From the NCBI RefSeq assembly GCF_003460605.1, contig NZ_QTVN01000007.1, positions 1-64,000 on the forward strand: a DNA stretch of 64,000 bases, in the 5' to 3' direction. The translations under genes were made by a program, and so were the position numbers. Source of the DNA: Ruminococcus sp. AF31-8BH. Lineage in GTDB: Bacteria; Bacillota; Clostridia; Lachnospirales; Lachnospiraceae. Below, piece after piece: positions 1-8,031 of the stretch; position 1 is the first letter of the stretch; every line of letters begins with the position of its first letter. Under the pieces are notes generated by a model, which was not told the origin of the DNA, did no database searches, and worked only from the letters and a program-made list of their open reading frames with translations.

Positions 1-56
1 CAATATATGATGAAAGGATGTGAAAAAGTCGAGACAAAGTCTACTCGACGGTTTGG

Positions 57-731
57 ATGAAATACAAGATTTTAGTTGTCGATGATGATAAAGAATTGGT
101 GAAAATGCTTTGTAGTTATTTTAATATGAAACAATATGAAACCATTACGGCTACAGATGGAATGGAAGCATTAAATAAAATAAAAATGAAACCGGATATT
201 ATTTTGTTGGATATCAATATGCCACGCATGGATGGGATTGAAGTATGTCGTCTGATACGCAGTAAAGTGTTATGTCCAATTTTATTTCTGACAGCAAGAG
301 TTGACGAAGATGATAAAATTAATGGGTTGCTTTCAGGTGGGGATGATTATATTACGAAACCATTTAGTCTTCGGGAGTTGGAAGCAAGGATTGTCACAAA
401 CATAAAGAGAGAAGAAAGGCATCAACAAAAAACGGAATACCGTTTCATGGATGAAATGCTGATTGATTATTCTGAAAAAAAAGTAGCTATAGCTGGACAC
501 AGGATGGAGTTCACAAAAATTGAATATCAGATTATTGAATTCTTATCCATGCATCCAGGGCAGGTGTTTGATAAAGAACGTATATATGCACAAGTCTGTG
601 GATATGATGCGGAAGGGGACAGTAGAACGATAACGGAATTAGTACGGCGTATAAGGAAAAAAATAGCGGATTATTCAGAAAAAGAATACATAGAAACTGT
701 ATGGGGGATTGGATACCGATGGAAAAAATAA
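57..731 (+). CDS. OmpR-family response regulator
   Basis: 224-aa DNA-binding response regulator. The receiver domain (about residues 1-115) shows the acidic pair after KILVVDDD, the phospho-acceptor in ILLDINMPRMDG and the conserved lysine in DDYITKPF. A winged-helix OmpR/PhoB output domain follows (about 125-224) and ends in the usual ETVWGIGYRWK. The next gene, its likely cognate kinase, overlaps its 3' end, so the two are translationally coupled. The ABC transporter genes downstream are the probable target, as in peptide-antibiotic sensing/immunity loci; that role is inferred from order only. No strong ribosome site precedes the ATG; a small hairpin (GTCGAG/CTCGAC, 29-50) lies just upstream. 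Confidence 0.9.
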   Translation: MKYKILVVDDDKELVKMLCSYFNMKQYETITATDGMEALNKIKMKPDIILLDINMPRMDGIEVCRLIRSKVLCPILFLTARVDEDDKINGLLSGGDDYITKPFSLRELEARIVTNIKREERHQQKTEYRFMDEMLIDYSEKKVAIAGHRMEFTKIEYQIIEFLSMHPGQVFDKERIYAQVCGYDAEGDSRTITELVRRIRKKIADYSEKEYIETVWGIGYRWKK

Positions 732-1897
732 GAAACTTGTCACTGAAAAAAACAATTCTGCTTTATTTTGTGATCAGCTTAACGGCAGCATTTCTGTTAT
801 CTGGATTTACAGTTCATTTTGCAAGAAATATGCAGAATAAAATATGGGAAAAATATATTGATTATGCAGATTATACGGACGTGTTTCAGCAATATGGAAA
901 GAAATACGAGATTGAGATATCAAGACCTAATCAATCGCAGATGAATCGTTTGGACTATCATCTTTCGGAAATGTGTGACTTTATGGAAACATATTCGGTA
1001 CTGATTTTTTCGATTGTTGGGAGTGTTGTTGCGGTATTCTTTTTTTATAAAAATAAGTTAAAGACACCTCTACAGGAACTAAAAGATGCCTCACAAATGA
1101 TTGCAGATAATGAACTGGATTTTCATGTGTCCTATGAAAATAAAGATGAGATGGGAACTTTGTGTAAAGAATTTGAAATGATGCGAAGTGATTTAGCAGA
1201 TAACAACAGAAAGATGTGGCGAATGATTGATGACGAGAAGGCTTTGCGGAATGCAATTGCACATGATATACGTTCTCCACTTTCCATATTGCGTGGGTAT
1301 CAGGAAATGCTCTTAGAGTTTGTTTCTGCTGAGAGTATAAAAACAGAGGATGTTATTGATATCTTACAAACAGGCATGTATCAGATTGACCGTATAGAGC
1401 ATTTCACGGAAAACATGAGAAAAATGTCCCATTTAGAACAGAGGGAACTGCAATGCTCAGAGATAGAATTATCGGAACTGGCAAAAAAGATTGAGGCAGA
1501 AGCTGCCATGCTGTCCAAGAAGGAAAGTAAATTATGTAAGGTAGAAAGAGTGCAGGAACAAAACATTGTGAAAGTGGATGAGGAACTTGTCATGGAAGTG
1601 ACAGACAACTTACTGGAAAATGCGGTTCGATATGCACAAAAAAGTATTGCTTTGCAGATAAAGAAAAAGGATGGTTTTCTTATAATTTCTGTTGAAGATG
1701 ATGGAATAGGATTTGTGGATACTGAGGAAAAAGTAACAGAACCATTTTATCATAAGAATCCACAAGATGATTTAAAGCATTTTGGCCTTGGTATGTATAT
1801 TTCTCGTATTTTCTGTGAAAAGCATGGAGGAAATTTGAAAATATATAATGCCAGACAAGGCGGTGCTCATGTAGAAGCTCTTTTCAAAGCTGAATAA
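719..1897 (+). CDS. Membrane sensor histidine kinase
   Basis: About 392 aa when started at the ATG at 719, which overlaps the regulator stop by 13 bases; an in-frame ATG at 701 would lie deeper in the regulator gene. It has two membrane segments near residues 15-35 and 95-115 with a short extracytoplasmic loop, a HAMP-like stretch (KTPLQELKDAS), a HisKA box with the phospho-accepting histidine in AIAHDIRSPLS, and an HATPase_c domain with the N box (DNLLENAVRYA), DDGIGF and GLGMYISRIF. It should phosphorylate the preceding regulator. The short sensor loop resembles kinases that sense through a partner transporter, consistent with the ABC genes that follow. Confidence 0.88.
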   Translation: MEKIRNLSLKKTILLYFVISLTAAFLLSGFTVHFARNMQNKIWEKYIDYADYTDVFQQYGKKYEIEISRPNQSQMNRLDYHLSEMCDFMETYSVLIFSIVGSVVAVFFFYKNKLKTPLQELKDASQMIADNELDFHVSYENKDEMGTLCKEFEMMRSDLADNNRKMWRMIDDEKALRNAIAHDIRSPLSILRGYQEMLLEFVSAESIKTEDVIDILQTGMYQIDRIEHFTENMRKMSHLEQRELQCSEIELSELAKKIEAEAAMLSKKESKLCKVERVQEQNIVKVDEELVMEVTDNLLENAVRYAQKSIALQIKKKDGFLIISVEDDGIGFVDTEEKVTEPFYHKNPQDDLKHFGLGMYISRIFCEKHGGNLKIYNARQGGAHVEALFKAE

Positions 1898-2013
1898 AAA
1901 TACTTTATAAGGCTGAAATCACAAATAAAGTGGTTTTAGTCTTTTTTATTGTGAATTTATTGAGAATTGATTTGTATGATGTTGTTAAAGAAATAAAGAA
2001 AGGAAGAGATACA

Positions 2014-3084
2014 ATGAAAACAATCATAAAAAGAAGTATACTTGATTATTTAAAGAACCCTGTTTTGTGGATTGGCTTGATTATTATAGTTGCCAGTATG
2101 TATCAATGTCTGTCATCGTATTTGCAAATTCATTATATCAAACAGAATGAACAGATCACACAAAATGACGTAGCATTGGAAGATGCTGATGTCATGGATG
2201 GGTACATTCCCACATCTGATGATAAAGAAAGAAGAAGGGAGTGGGAAGATACGATCAAAGAGACGTTAATGGACACCTCCCAAAATGGTTTTGGATTTAG
2301 CAGGCAGGAAGCAGATCATGTAATGAAAGAAATTCAGAATATGGATGTAAAGACTGCTTCTGAGTTTTTGGAATCCCAATATGGCTATTATAATGCAATA
2401 TATGCTTATGAGGACCTTGAAATTCATAAGGGGACAGCAGAAGAAATCAATCATTATATCGAGCGGAAATTATCCGAACATTCTTTTTCCTGGTACTTTG
2501 CCAAAAAATTTACGGATTTTGCAGGATTGCATATGGCCTTTTTTGCAACAGTCTTGCTATCATTTTTATTTATTCAGGATACACGAAAAAGTACCTATGA
2601 ATTATTACATACAAAGCCTGTTACGGCAGTCCAATATATATGTGGGAAAGTAATAAGCGGATTCATTAGTATGCTGGGAGTATTAGTGATTTTGAATGTT
2701 ATATTCTTTATGCTGTGTTTGAAAACGTCTTTAGAATCGGGCTTTCCAGTAACACCAATTGATTTTTGCGTGAATTCTCTGATCTATATTATTCCGAATC
2801 TTTTGATGATATGTTGTGTCTATACAATTACAGCAGTAATATTTAAAAATCCGCTTCCGGCAGCACCAATCTTGTTTTTACACATTATATATTCAAATAT
2901 GCTGACCATGAAGAATGATATTTATTATATGAGACCGTTCTCTATTATGGTGCGATTCCCTGGCAGATTTTTTGAAACACATGTAGCCAAAATGTCAAAC
3001 ATAAATCAGATTATTCTTGTAATTTCATCAGTTATATTAGTATGTATTTCTGTTACAATCTGGAAAAGGAGGAGGGTTCATTGA
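2014..3084 (+). CDS. ABC-2 type transporter permease
   Basis: About 356 aa. I start it at the ATG at 2014, behind AAAGGAAGAG; an in-frame GTG at 1930 has no ribosome site. One membrane segment lies near the N-terminus (NPVLWIGLIIIVASMY), then a roughly 130-residue extracytoplasmic region, then five or so further segments, a layout seen in ABC-2/MutG-type permeases of export and lantibiotic-immunity systems. It is the first gene of a permease-permease-ATPase operon and its end overlaps the next start. Substrate cannot be read from the sequence. Confidence 0.75.
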   Translation: MKTIIKRSILDYLKNPVLWIGLIIIVASMYQCLSSYLQIHYIKQNEQITQNDVALEDADVMDGYIPTSDDKERRREWEDTIKETLMDTSQNGFGFSRQEADHVMKEIQNMDVKTASEFLESQYGYYNAIYAYEDLEIHKGTAEEINHYIERKLSEHSFSWYFAKKFTDFAGLHMAFFATVLLSFLFIQDTRKSTYELLHTKPVTAVQYICGKVISGFISMLGVLVILNVIFFMLCLKTSLESGFPVTPIDFCVNSLIYIIPNLLMICCVYTITAVIFKNPLPAAPILFLHIIYSNMLTMKNDIYYMRPFSIMVRFPGRFFETHVAKMSNINQIILVISSVILVCISVTIWKRRRVH

Positions 3085-3737
3085 AAACGGAACTAAAAAA
3101 TTGCCTGTCGTTATATAAGATTTTTTATTCATGTGCATTTATACTGATATTGTGTGTTATTCATCCGATTATATACTATGAAGAAATCGGTTCAGCAATT
3201 CAGTCTCCAATAGCATTTTTAACAATTATTTTTTGTAGTGACACATATTTGATGGAAGTAAAAAGTAAACGTGCCGATGTATTTCATTTGTATGATCAAA
3301 AAAAGCAGTTAAAAGTAATATCGCAGAGAGTGGGCGTTCAAATATTATATTTATTAATACTTTCTTGTGTTGGATATGTTTTGTTTTTCTGGCAAAAACC
3401 GGGCAGTGTAAACGAAGGCATTTCGGGTATTCAGATATTTCTTTTATATTTCATTGCAATGTTTGGAACTATCTGGCTTTGGAGTATATGCTCTGTGATT
3501 TTGTGTACATTGCTTCGAAATATGTGGGCAGGTATTGGATGTTTATTTGGAATTGTCATTGGACTTATATCAAAAGCGGGAAGTTCATTTTTCGGAAATC
3601 TGGGATTGTTTTCTTTCAGCTTTTGTGAACCTACTCAATTAATGTCCGAGAGTTGGATTTATGGAACGCTTGTGTCTTTTATAGCGGGGCTGTTTTTATT
3701 TGCAGTATTACCAATGGCTTTAAAGAAAAGAGGATAG
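3081..3737 (+). CDS. Second ABC transporter membrane subunit
   Basis: About 218 aa from a TTG at 3081 that sits 4-5 bases after GGAGGAGGG and overlaps the upstream stop codon, indicating translational coupling. The protein is almost wholly hydrophobic with about six predicted membrane segments and no soluble domain. It ends 3 bases before the ATPase gene. It probably pairs with the preceding permease to form the membrane channel. No family was recognised beyond a generic ABC-2-like membrane subunit. Confidence 0.68.
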   Translation: MKTELKNCLSLYKIFYSCAFILILCVIHPIIYYEEIGSAIQSPIAFLTIIFCSDTYLMEVKSKRADVFHLYDQKKQLKVISQRVGVQILYLLILSCVGYVLFFWQKPGSVNEGISGIQIFLLYFIAMFGTIWLWSICSVILCTLLRNMWAGIGCLFGIVIGLISKAGSSFFGNLGLFSFSFCEPTQLMSESWIYGTLVSFIAGLFLFAVLPMALKKRG

Positions 3738-3740
3738 ATT

Positions 3741-4613
3741 ATGAGTATTAGAATAAATGATTTAACAGTTAGATTTAAAAATGGTGTAGTTGCAGTAAAT
3801 AAGGCATCTCTTGAAATACCTAAGGGAATTTATGGACTTTTGGGTGAGAATGGTGCTGGAAAAACCACTTTGATGAGGGTTCTTACAACTGTTTTAAAAC
3901 AAACGGAAGGAATGGTTTCCCTTGATGGAATTCTGTATAACGAGGGAAATTATGAGAAAATACAAAAAAAGATTGGTTATCTTCCACAGGAAATCGACTT
4001 ATATCCGAATCTTACGGTGAAAGAATGTCTTGTATATATGGGTGGACTATCAGGAGTATCCACAAATGACCTCAAACAAAGAATTACCTATTATTTGGAA
4101 AAGACTTCTCTTACAGAGCAACAGAATAAAAAAATACGGCAATTATCTGGTGGTATGAAGAGACGTGTCGGACTCATACAGGCACTTCTTAATAATCCGG
4201 ATTTTTTGATTATTGATGAACCTACCACCGGGTTAGATCCGGAAGAAAGAATCAGGATCCGCAATCTTTTGGTTGATTTTTCAAAGGATAGAACTGTGCT
4301 GTTTTCCACTCATGTAGTAGAAGATTTAGCAGCAACCTGTACACAGCTTGCCATTATGAAAAAGGGAAGTTTTTTATATTCTGGAAGCGTGAGTGGGTTG
4401 CTGAAAAATGCAAAAGGCTGTGTTTGGAATTGTACGGTACAAAATGCAGAAGAAGCCCGTTTGTTAGAAGCCAATTATTCTATATCATCTAAGCAGTATG
4501 TAGAAAATGGAATTCATATGAAAGTATTAAGCAAAGGAAAGCCAAATGAGAATTGTGTCCTGGATAATGATATCACTTTGGAAGATGCATATATTTATTT
4601 GACGAATAGTTGA
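3741..4613 (+). CDS. ABC transporter ATP-binding protein
   Basis: 290-aa nucleotide-binding subunit. Walker A is GLLGENGAGKTTLMR, the Q-loop YLPQEIDLYPNLTV, the signature LSGGMKRRVGLIQALL, Walker B FLIIDEPTTGLDP and the H-switch FSTHVVED. All key residues are present, so it should be active. The roughly 70-residue C-terminal tail is typical of ABC-2/drug and bacteriocin exporter ATPases. It is the third gene of the transporter operon and is followed by a strong hairpin. With the kinase/regulator pair it forms a likely stress- or peptide-responsive efflux unit (inference). Confidence 0.9.
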   Translation: MSIRINDLTVRFKNGVVAVNKASLEIPKGIYGLLGENGAGKTTLMRVLTTVLKQTEGMVSLDGILYNEGNYEKIQKKIGYLPQEIDLYPNLTVKECLVYMGGLSGVSTNDLKQRITYYLEKTSLTEQQNKKIRQLSGGMKRRVGLIQALLNNPDFLIIDEPTTGLDPEERIRIRNLLVDFSKDRTVLFSTHVVEDLAATCTQLAIMKKGSFLYSGSVSGLLKNAKGCVWNCTVQNAEEARLLEANYSISSKQYVENGIHMKVLSKGKPNENCVLDNDITLEDAYIYLTNS

Positions 4614-4619
4614 ATATAA

Positions 4620-4640
4620 CGGCGGGCAAGTTGCCCGCCG
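4620..4640. terminator. Bidirectional hairpin between convergent genes
   Basis: Perfect 10-bp inverted repeat CGGCGGGCAA / TTGCCCGCCG around one central base. It lies between the convergent ABC ATPase and STAND genes, where a shared terminator is expected. No long T run follows on either side. Confidence 0.7.
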
Positions 4641-4650
4641 TAAATTATGC

Positions 4651-6963
4651 TTATTTTGTTAAAAGACCGGATAGATTTTTTCCAATGCAAAATCCAATCT
4701 GTGGATATAACTCCTGAATTTCCTGATATTTTGCTTCAATCATTTCTGGTTCATCAGCCCAGATCTTTTCATATATTTTGAAAGCTCTTTTAAAATGTGT
4801 TTTGGCTTGCGGAAGATTGGCGGTCATCAGATAAATGGTTGCAAGGGTTTCCTGTACTTTGGCATAATCCAGATATTCATCGGAATGGTATTCCTTGATG
4901 ATGCCGGATAATTTTTGCAATTCGGAGATTCCTCTTTCGGGTTCCTGCTGTTCTGTCAGGAACATTGCATAATTGGCAATCTGAGGTATGCTGTCATTTA
5001 TATGAAGCAGGTTAAATTGGTCAAGCAGTGAGATACTTTTTTCCATGTGTTCTCTTGCAAGATCGGGATGACCGTTTATGCGGTAAAGTCCACCGAGATT
5101 GGCATGAAGGTTGGAAACAAGACGAGCATTGTCAGCAGTGATATTTTCTATCTGGGCAAGTGCATCCTTTTCCAGTTTTATTGCTTTTTCAGGTTTGGTT
5201 TCAAGGGTTGCTTGAAAATCCAGTAATAACGCCCGGTCAGAGTTGGTGCCAATGCTTTTTGTCTTTAACAGCACCTTCAGTTCCTGAATGATTCCCTTCA
5301 TACCTTTGTGATAGTTATAGTTATCCATGTATGGAAATGCATTTTCCAGAAAAAGCAGATACTTTGGCATATCATCTTTTTCAATCAATTCTATGATATT
5401 TCCGATTGTTTGAAATAGCTTTTTATAATAATCTACTTCCATTCCATGCATTAAACATATGTGCTGTAAAGAATCCAGCAACGTGTGACAACTACTTACA
5501 GATGGTTTTGTCTCTGAAAGGGTGATTTCCTGAATCATCGGATGCAGAGAGATAGTGCGACGTGTTGTTGTCTGAACGAAACCAGTCTCAATTAAATCGT
5601 TGATTTCATTTAGTGTGGACAGTTCCAGCCATTTGGCAAATATACGGGCAGAAATACCGGTGGAAGGAAGAAAGCACATATTACACATGATATCCTGCTG
5701 TTTAAGAGATAAAGTGTATAAAGAAAACAGCGTATGGATATGACTATAATAGGTGGCTTTGCTGCTTTGTCCATCTTTGATTATTTTAATTTTATCTTCG
5801 TTATGGAAAGATGCTTTTTCCACCTGAAGTCTTGTTAATAACTGGTCTGGAGTCGAGATTCCATTTTCCAGAAGTTTTGCTGCCAGTTCCACGGCAAAAG
5901 TATGAGAGTGAACAGTTTCGATGATCTTTTCAACTGTTGCCCGGTACGTGTCTGCCTCTGAATAAAATACTGATGCCAGCTGGAAGAGAGCGTTCATATC
6001 CTCTATTTCTTTTAATGGTAGAGTACAGTATTCATCCAGTTTGCTTCTGGTTGTAAACAAAATCTGGCAGCGATATTTTAATACTACTGACAGAAAGCTG
6101 TCCTGTATGGCAGTGACATTAAAATTATCTATGATAAGCAGAGTATCGGATTTCAGGGAACGCAGAAAACGGTTATGTCTTTGAAACCGTTCCTGTTCAG
6201 TGCTTTCCGGAAGATCGTCAATAAAATCCATGTCAGTAATATCCTGATGAAGATCACCTGTATATTCTACATATAGAATGTTAGTGTAATGCTTTTTGTA
6301 ATGTTTTGCGTAGGCTTTGGCAAGTTCGCTTTTACCAATACCGGCGATTCCGCAAAGAAAAACATGCCGGTTTTCCTCAAGCATGGTATATAATTCTTCC
6401 AGTTCTTTATCTCTTCCGATAAAATGACGGCATGGTTTCGGAACCTCACTGTCCATAATATAATCCAGCACAATGGGTGACAGGGCACCTCCGGCAATTA
6501 ATTTTTGATTTTTAGTATCACGTTTGATAAATTGTCGCTCCATGCCAAAAGAAATCAGCTTTGCAAGAAAAAGCAGACGTGAGCTGGCTGGTTTGTACAG
6601 AGAAGCCAGATCTTTCTTTTTGGCATCGGAGATGGTGTCATCTTGTATAAATAATGTGTATATATCCTGCATAGCCATATTGCAGTCAGACATCAATGGA
6701 AGCAGATTCTGGTGAATGGTTTCTGCCAGCTTTTTCTGATTACTGGGTTTGGAATAGTAGGCAGATATTTTGGGACTGATCTTTGCTTGACCGGTCAGCC
6801 AACGACAAACCAGACCATTATCCATAGAAAAATCCTGATTTGCCGGATCATCCATAAAATCTTCAAATAATTCGTATAAAAAATCAGGCTGACTCATTTG
6901 ATTACTTTCGCTGATATGATTTTTTAAGCAAGTGCTAATAGAAGAAAAATCGCATCGATTCAA
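4651..6963 (-). CDS. STAND/NB-ARC NTPase with TPR-like C-terminus
   Basis: 770 aa. Residues 1-190 form a helical N-terminal region unique to this gene and its damaged twin at 18,839-19,940. An NB-ARC/STAND NTPase follows: PCRHFIGRDKELEEL, Walker A GIAGIGKSELAK (about 205-216), Walker B LLIIDNFN (about 275-282), sensor FTTRSK (about 303). After a winged-helix-like part (400-500), the C-terminal 200 residues are helical repeats of TPR type (ANLGGLYRINGHPDLAREHM and similar). STAND proteins act as switch ATPases in signalling and phage defence; a defence role here is inferred from the neighbouring AbiE and TOTE genes. It is divergent from a 44-aa gene and its promoter contains a LexA-like box. 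Confidence 0.78.
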   Translation of the reverse strand: MNRCDFSSISTCLKNHISESNQMSQPDFLYELFEDFMDDPANQDFSMDNGLVCRWLTGQAKISPKISAYYSKPSNQKKLAETIHQNLLPLMSDCNMAMQDIYTLFIQDDTISDAKKKDLASLYKPASSRLLFLAKLISFGMERQFIKRDTKNQKLIAGGALSPIVLDYIMDSEVPKPCRHFIGRDKELEELYTMLEENRHVFLCGIAGIGKSELAKAYAKHYKKHYTNILYVEYTGDLHQDITDMDFIDDLPESTEQERFQRHNRFLRSLKSDTLLIIDNFNVTAIQDSFLSVVLKYRCQILFTTRSKLDEYCTLPLKEIEDMNALFQLASVFYSEADTYRATVEKIIETVHSHTFAVELAAKLLENGISTPDQLLTRLQVEKASFHNEDKIKIIKDGQSSKATYYSHIHTLFSLYTLSLKQQDIMCNMCFLPSTGISARIFAKWLELSTLNEINDLIETGFVQTTTRRTISLHPMIQEITLSETKPSVSSCHTLLDSLQHICLMHGMEVDYYKKLFQTIGNIIELIEKDDMPKYLLFLENAFPYMDNYNYHKGMKGIIQELKVLLKTKSIGTNSDRALLLDFQATLETKPEKAIKLEKDALAQIENITADNARLVSNLHANLGGLYRINGHPDLAREHMEKSISLLDQFNLLHINDSIPQIANYAMFLTEQQEPERGISELQKLSGIIKEYHSDEYLDYAKVQETLATIYLMTANLPQAKTHFKRAFKIYEKIWADEPEMIEAKYQEIQELYPQIGFCIGKNLSGLLTK

Positions 6964-7001
6964 TAGAAATTCCCCTTTCGTAGTTAAGATTAAGTATATC
7001 T

Positions 7002-7030
7002 ATCATAACACGAACATATATTCGATTCAA
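7002..7030 (-). promoter_or_regulatory. Promoter of the STAND gene with LexA-like box in the spacer
   Basis: On the minus strand, -35 TTGAAT (7025-7030) and -10 TATGAT (7002-7007) are 17 bp apart. The spacer contains CGAATATATGTTCG (7011-7024), one mismatch from the Gram-positive LexA consensus CGAACATATGTTCG. The same arrangement precedes the damaged STAND copy at 20,000-20,028. Confidence 0.55.
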
Positions 7031-7050
7031 GAAAATGCGGATATTTTTAA

Positions 7051-7076
7051 ATTGATTGTGTCAATTTACAATCAAT
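7051..7076. promoter_or_regulatory. Inverted repeat between divergent STAND and 44-aa genes
   Basis: Perfect 9-bp arms ATTGATTGT (7051-7059) and ACAATCAAT (7068-7076) around 8 bases. It is a candidate operator for the divergent pair. The equivalent place in copy 2 is less symmetrical. Confidence 0.35.
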
Positions 7077-7146
7077 TTCTATTCAATGTGGTTTTCCGGC
7101 AGGTTCTGTAAAATAAGCTCAGATCAAACAATAACGGGAGGAGCTT

Positions 7147-7281
7147 ATGCAACAGAATATTGAATTTGAGCGGTGCATTGATTTTCTGGTACGGATGATT
7201 GATAAGTACGGCGCTGAAGTCCTCCGGGAGTTGGAGGAAGAAAAACAGAATAAGGAAGAAAAAAAAGCGGCAGTTTCCTGA
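7147..7281 (+). CDS. 44-aa conserved small protein, copy 1
   Basis: Encodes 44 residues beginning MQQNIEFERCIDFLVRMI and ending in a lysine/glutamate-rich tail. A strong ribosome site, GGGAGGAG, lies 4-5 bases before the ATG. It is nearly identical to the small gene at 20,147-20,281, with the same upstream leader (GTAAAATAAGCTCAG) and downstream terminator, so it is under selection as a gene even where the neighbouring STAND gene decayed. No family is recognised. The sequence predicts one amphipathic helix and a charged coil. Its divergent position next to the STAND gene suggests a partner or regulator; that is inference. Confidence 0.7.
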   Translation: MQQNIEFERCIDFLVRMIDKYGAEVLRELEEEKQNKEEKKAAVS

Positions 7282-7314
7282 AATACAAAATGTAAATCAG
7301 ACTGTCGCTTTTTT
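7265..7314 (+). terminator. Terminator of the 44-aa gene
   Basis: AAGCGGCAGT (7265-7274) pairs with ACTGTCGCTT (7301-7310, one G-U pair) and is followed by a T run. The hairpin begins inside the last codons of the small gene. Confidence 0.65.
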
Positions 7315-7320
7315 GTGAAA

Positions 7321-7356
7321 TTATTCGGTTGCGTTATCTTTTACTTCTGCAAGCAT
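7321..7356 (-). pseudogene. Remnant of a CptN-type toxin 3' end
   Basis: Read on the minus strand this stretch encodes MLAEVKDNATE then a stop, matching the last residues of the intact type III toxin at 20,321-20,818 (LAEVKDNAAE). The spacing to the 44-aa gene is the same as in copy 2. Similarity stops at about 7357, where AbiE sequence begins. It marks where a toxin cassette was replaced. Confidence 0.65.
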
Positions 7357-7379
7357 ATAAGAATTATATTTACTTTTAC

Positions 7380-7403
7380 GCTTAAATATAATATAATTTA
7401 AGC
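7380..7403. promoter_or_regulatory. Palindromic operator of the AbiE operon
   Basis: Perfect arms GCTTAAAT (7380-7387) and ATTTAAGC (7396-7403) around 8 A/T bases, which include a TATAAT-like -10 element. AbiEi antitoxins are known to repress their own operon by binding inverted repeats in the promoter; this palindrome is 34 bp upstream of the abiEi start and fits that role. Confidence 0.55.
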
Positions 7404-7437
7404 ACAAAAGCAAATATCAAGGATAAGGAGGACAACT

Positions 7438-8031
7438 ATGTCAACATCAGATATTTTGGAATCGCTAATTGAAAAAGATAATGGATATTTGATTACATCG
7501 AAGGCCGTTGAATCAGGTGTATCAAAGCCATCTGTCTCAAAATACGTCAGAGAGCATGATATGGAAAAAGTGGCACATGGCATTTATATCTTAGATAATG
7601 TGTGGCCAGATGAGTTGTTTGTCCTCCAGCAACGAAATAAGAATATTATTTATTCGGGCGAGACCGCCCTTTATTTGCATGGTCTTACCGACAGAGAATA
7701 CAGTCATATTTGTTTCACTGTTCCTATCGGGTATAATGCAACACATATCAAAAAGAAAAACAAAGAAGTTCGTTATGCAAACCCAGAGATTCTTGATATG
7801 GGGACTTGTGAGATCCCGTCAAGTAGCGGTAACTTGGTTAAAGTATATGACAAGGAAAGATGTATTTGTGATTTGATTAAAGATCGAAAGAAATATGAAA
7901 TTCAGTTATATCAGACAGCAATTAAGGAATATATGTCTTCGAAGGAAAAGAATCTTTCAAGATTGATTGAGTATGCGGTTAAACTTGGAGTAAGGGATGA
8001 AGTGATGATGTATGTGGAGGTAATGGTATGA
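7438..8031 (+). CDS. abiEi: AbiEi-type antitoxin (type IV TA)
   Basis: 197 aa behind AAGGAGGAC. The N-terminal winged helix (about residues 15-55, ITSKAVESGVSKPSVSKYVRE ending in VAHGIYIL) matches the AbiEi DNA-binding domain. The remainder (SGETALYLHGLTDREY, and KVYDKERCICDLIKDRKK) is typical of AbiEi C-terminal domains. In type IV systems the antitoxin does not bind the toxin but counteracts its activity and represses the operon. Its stop overlaps the start of the toxin gene by four bases (ATGA), as in other abiE operons. It is the first cargo gene of defence module copy 1. Confidence 0.88.
   Translation: MSTSDILESLIEKDNGYLITSKAVESGVSKPSVSKYVREHDMEKVAHGIYILDNVWPDELFVLQQRNKNIIYSGETALYLHGLTDREYSHICFTVPIGYNATHIKKKNKEVRYANPEILDMGTCEIPSSSGNLVKVYDKERCICDLIKDRKKYEIQLYQTAIKEYMSSKEKNLSRLIEYAVKLGVRDEVMMYVEVMV

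Noticed and set aside
1..56. Tail of an upstream gene
   Set aside because: No frame with coding character; only a small GTCGAG/CTCGAC hairpin is visible.
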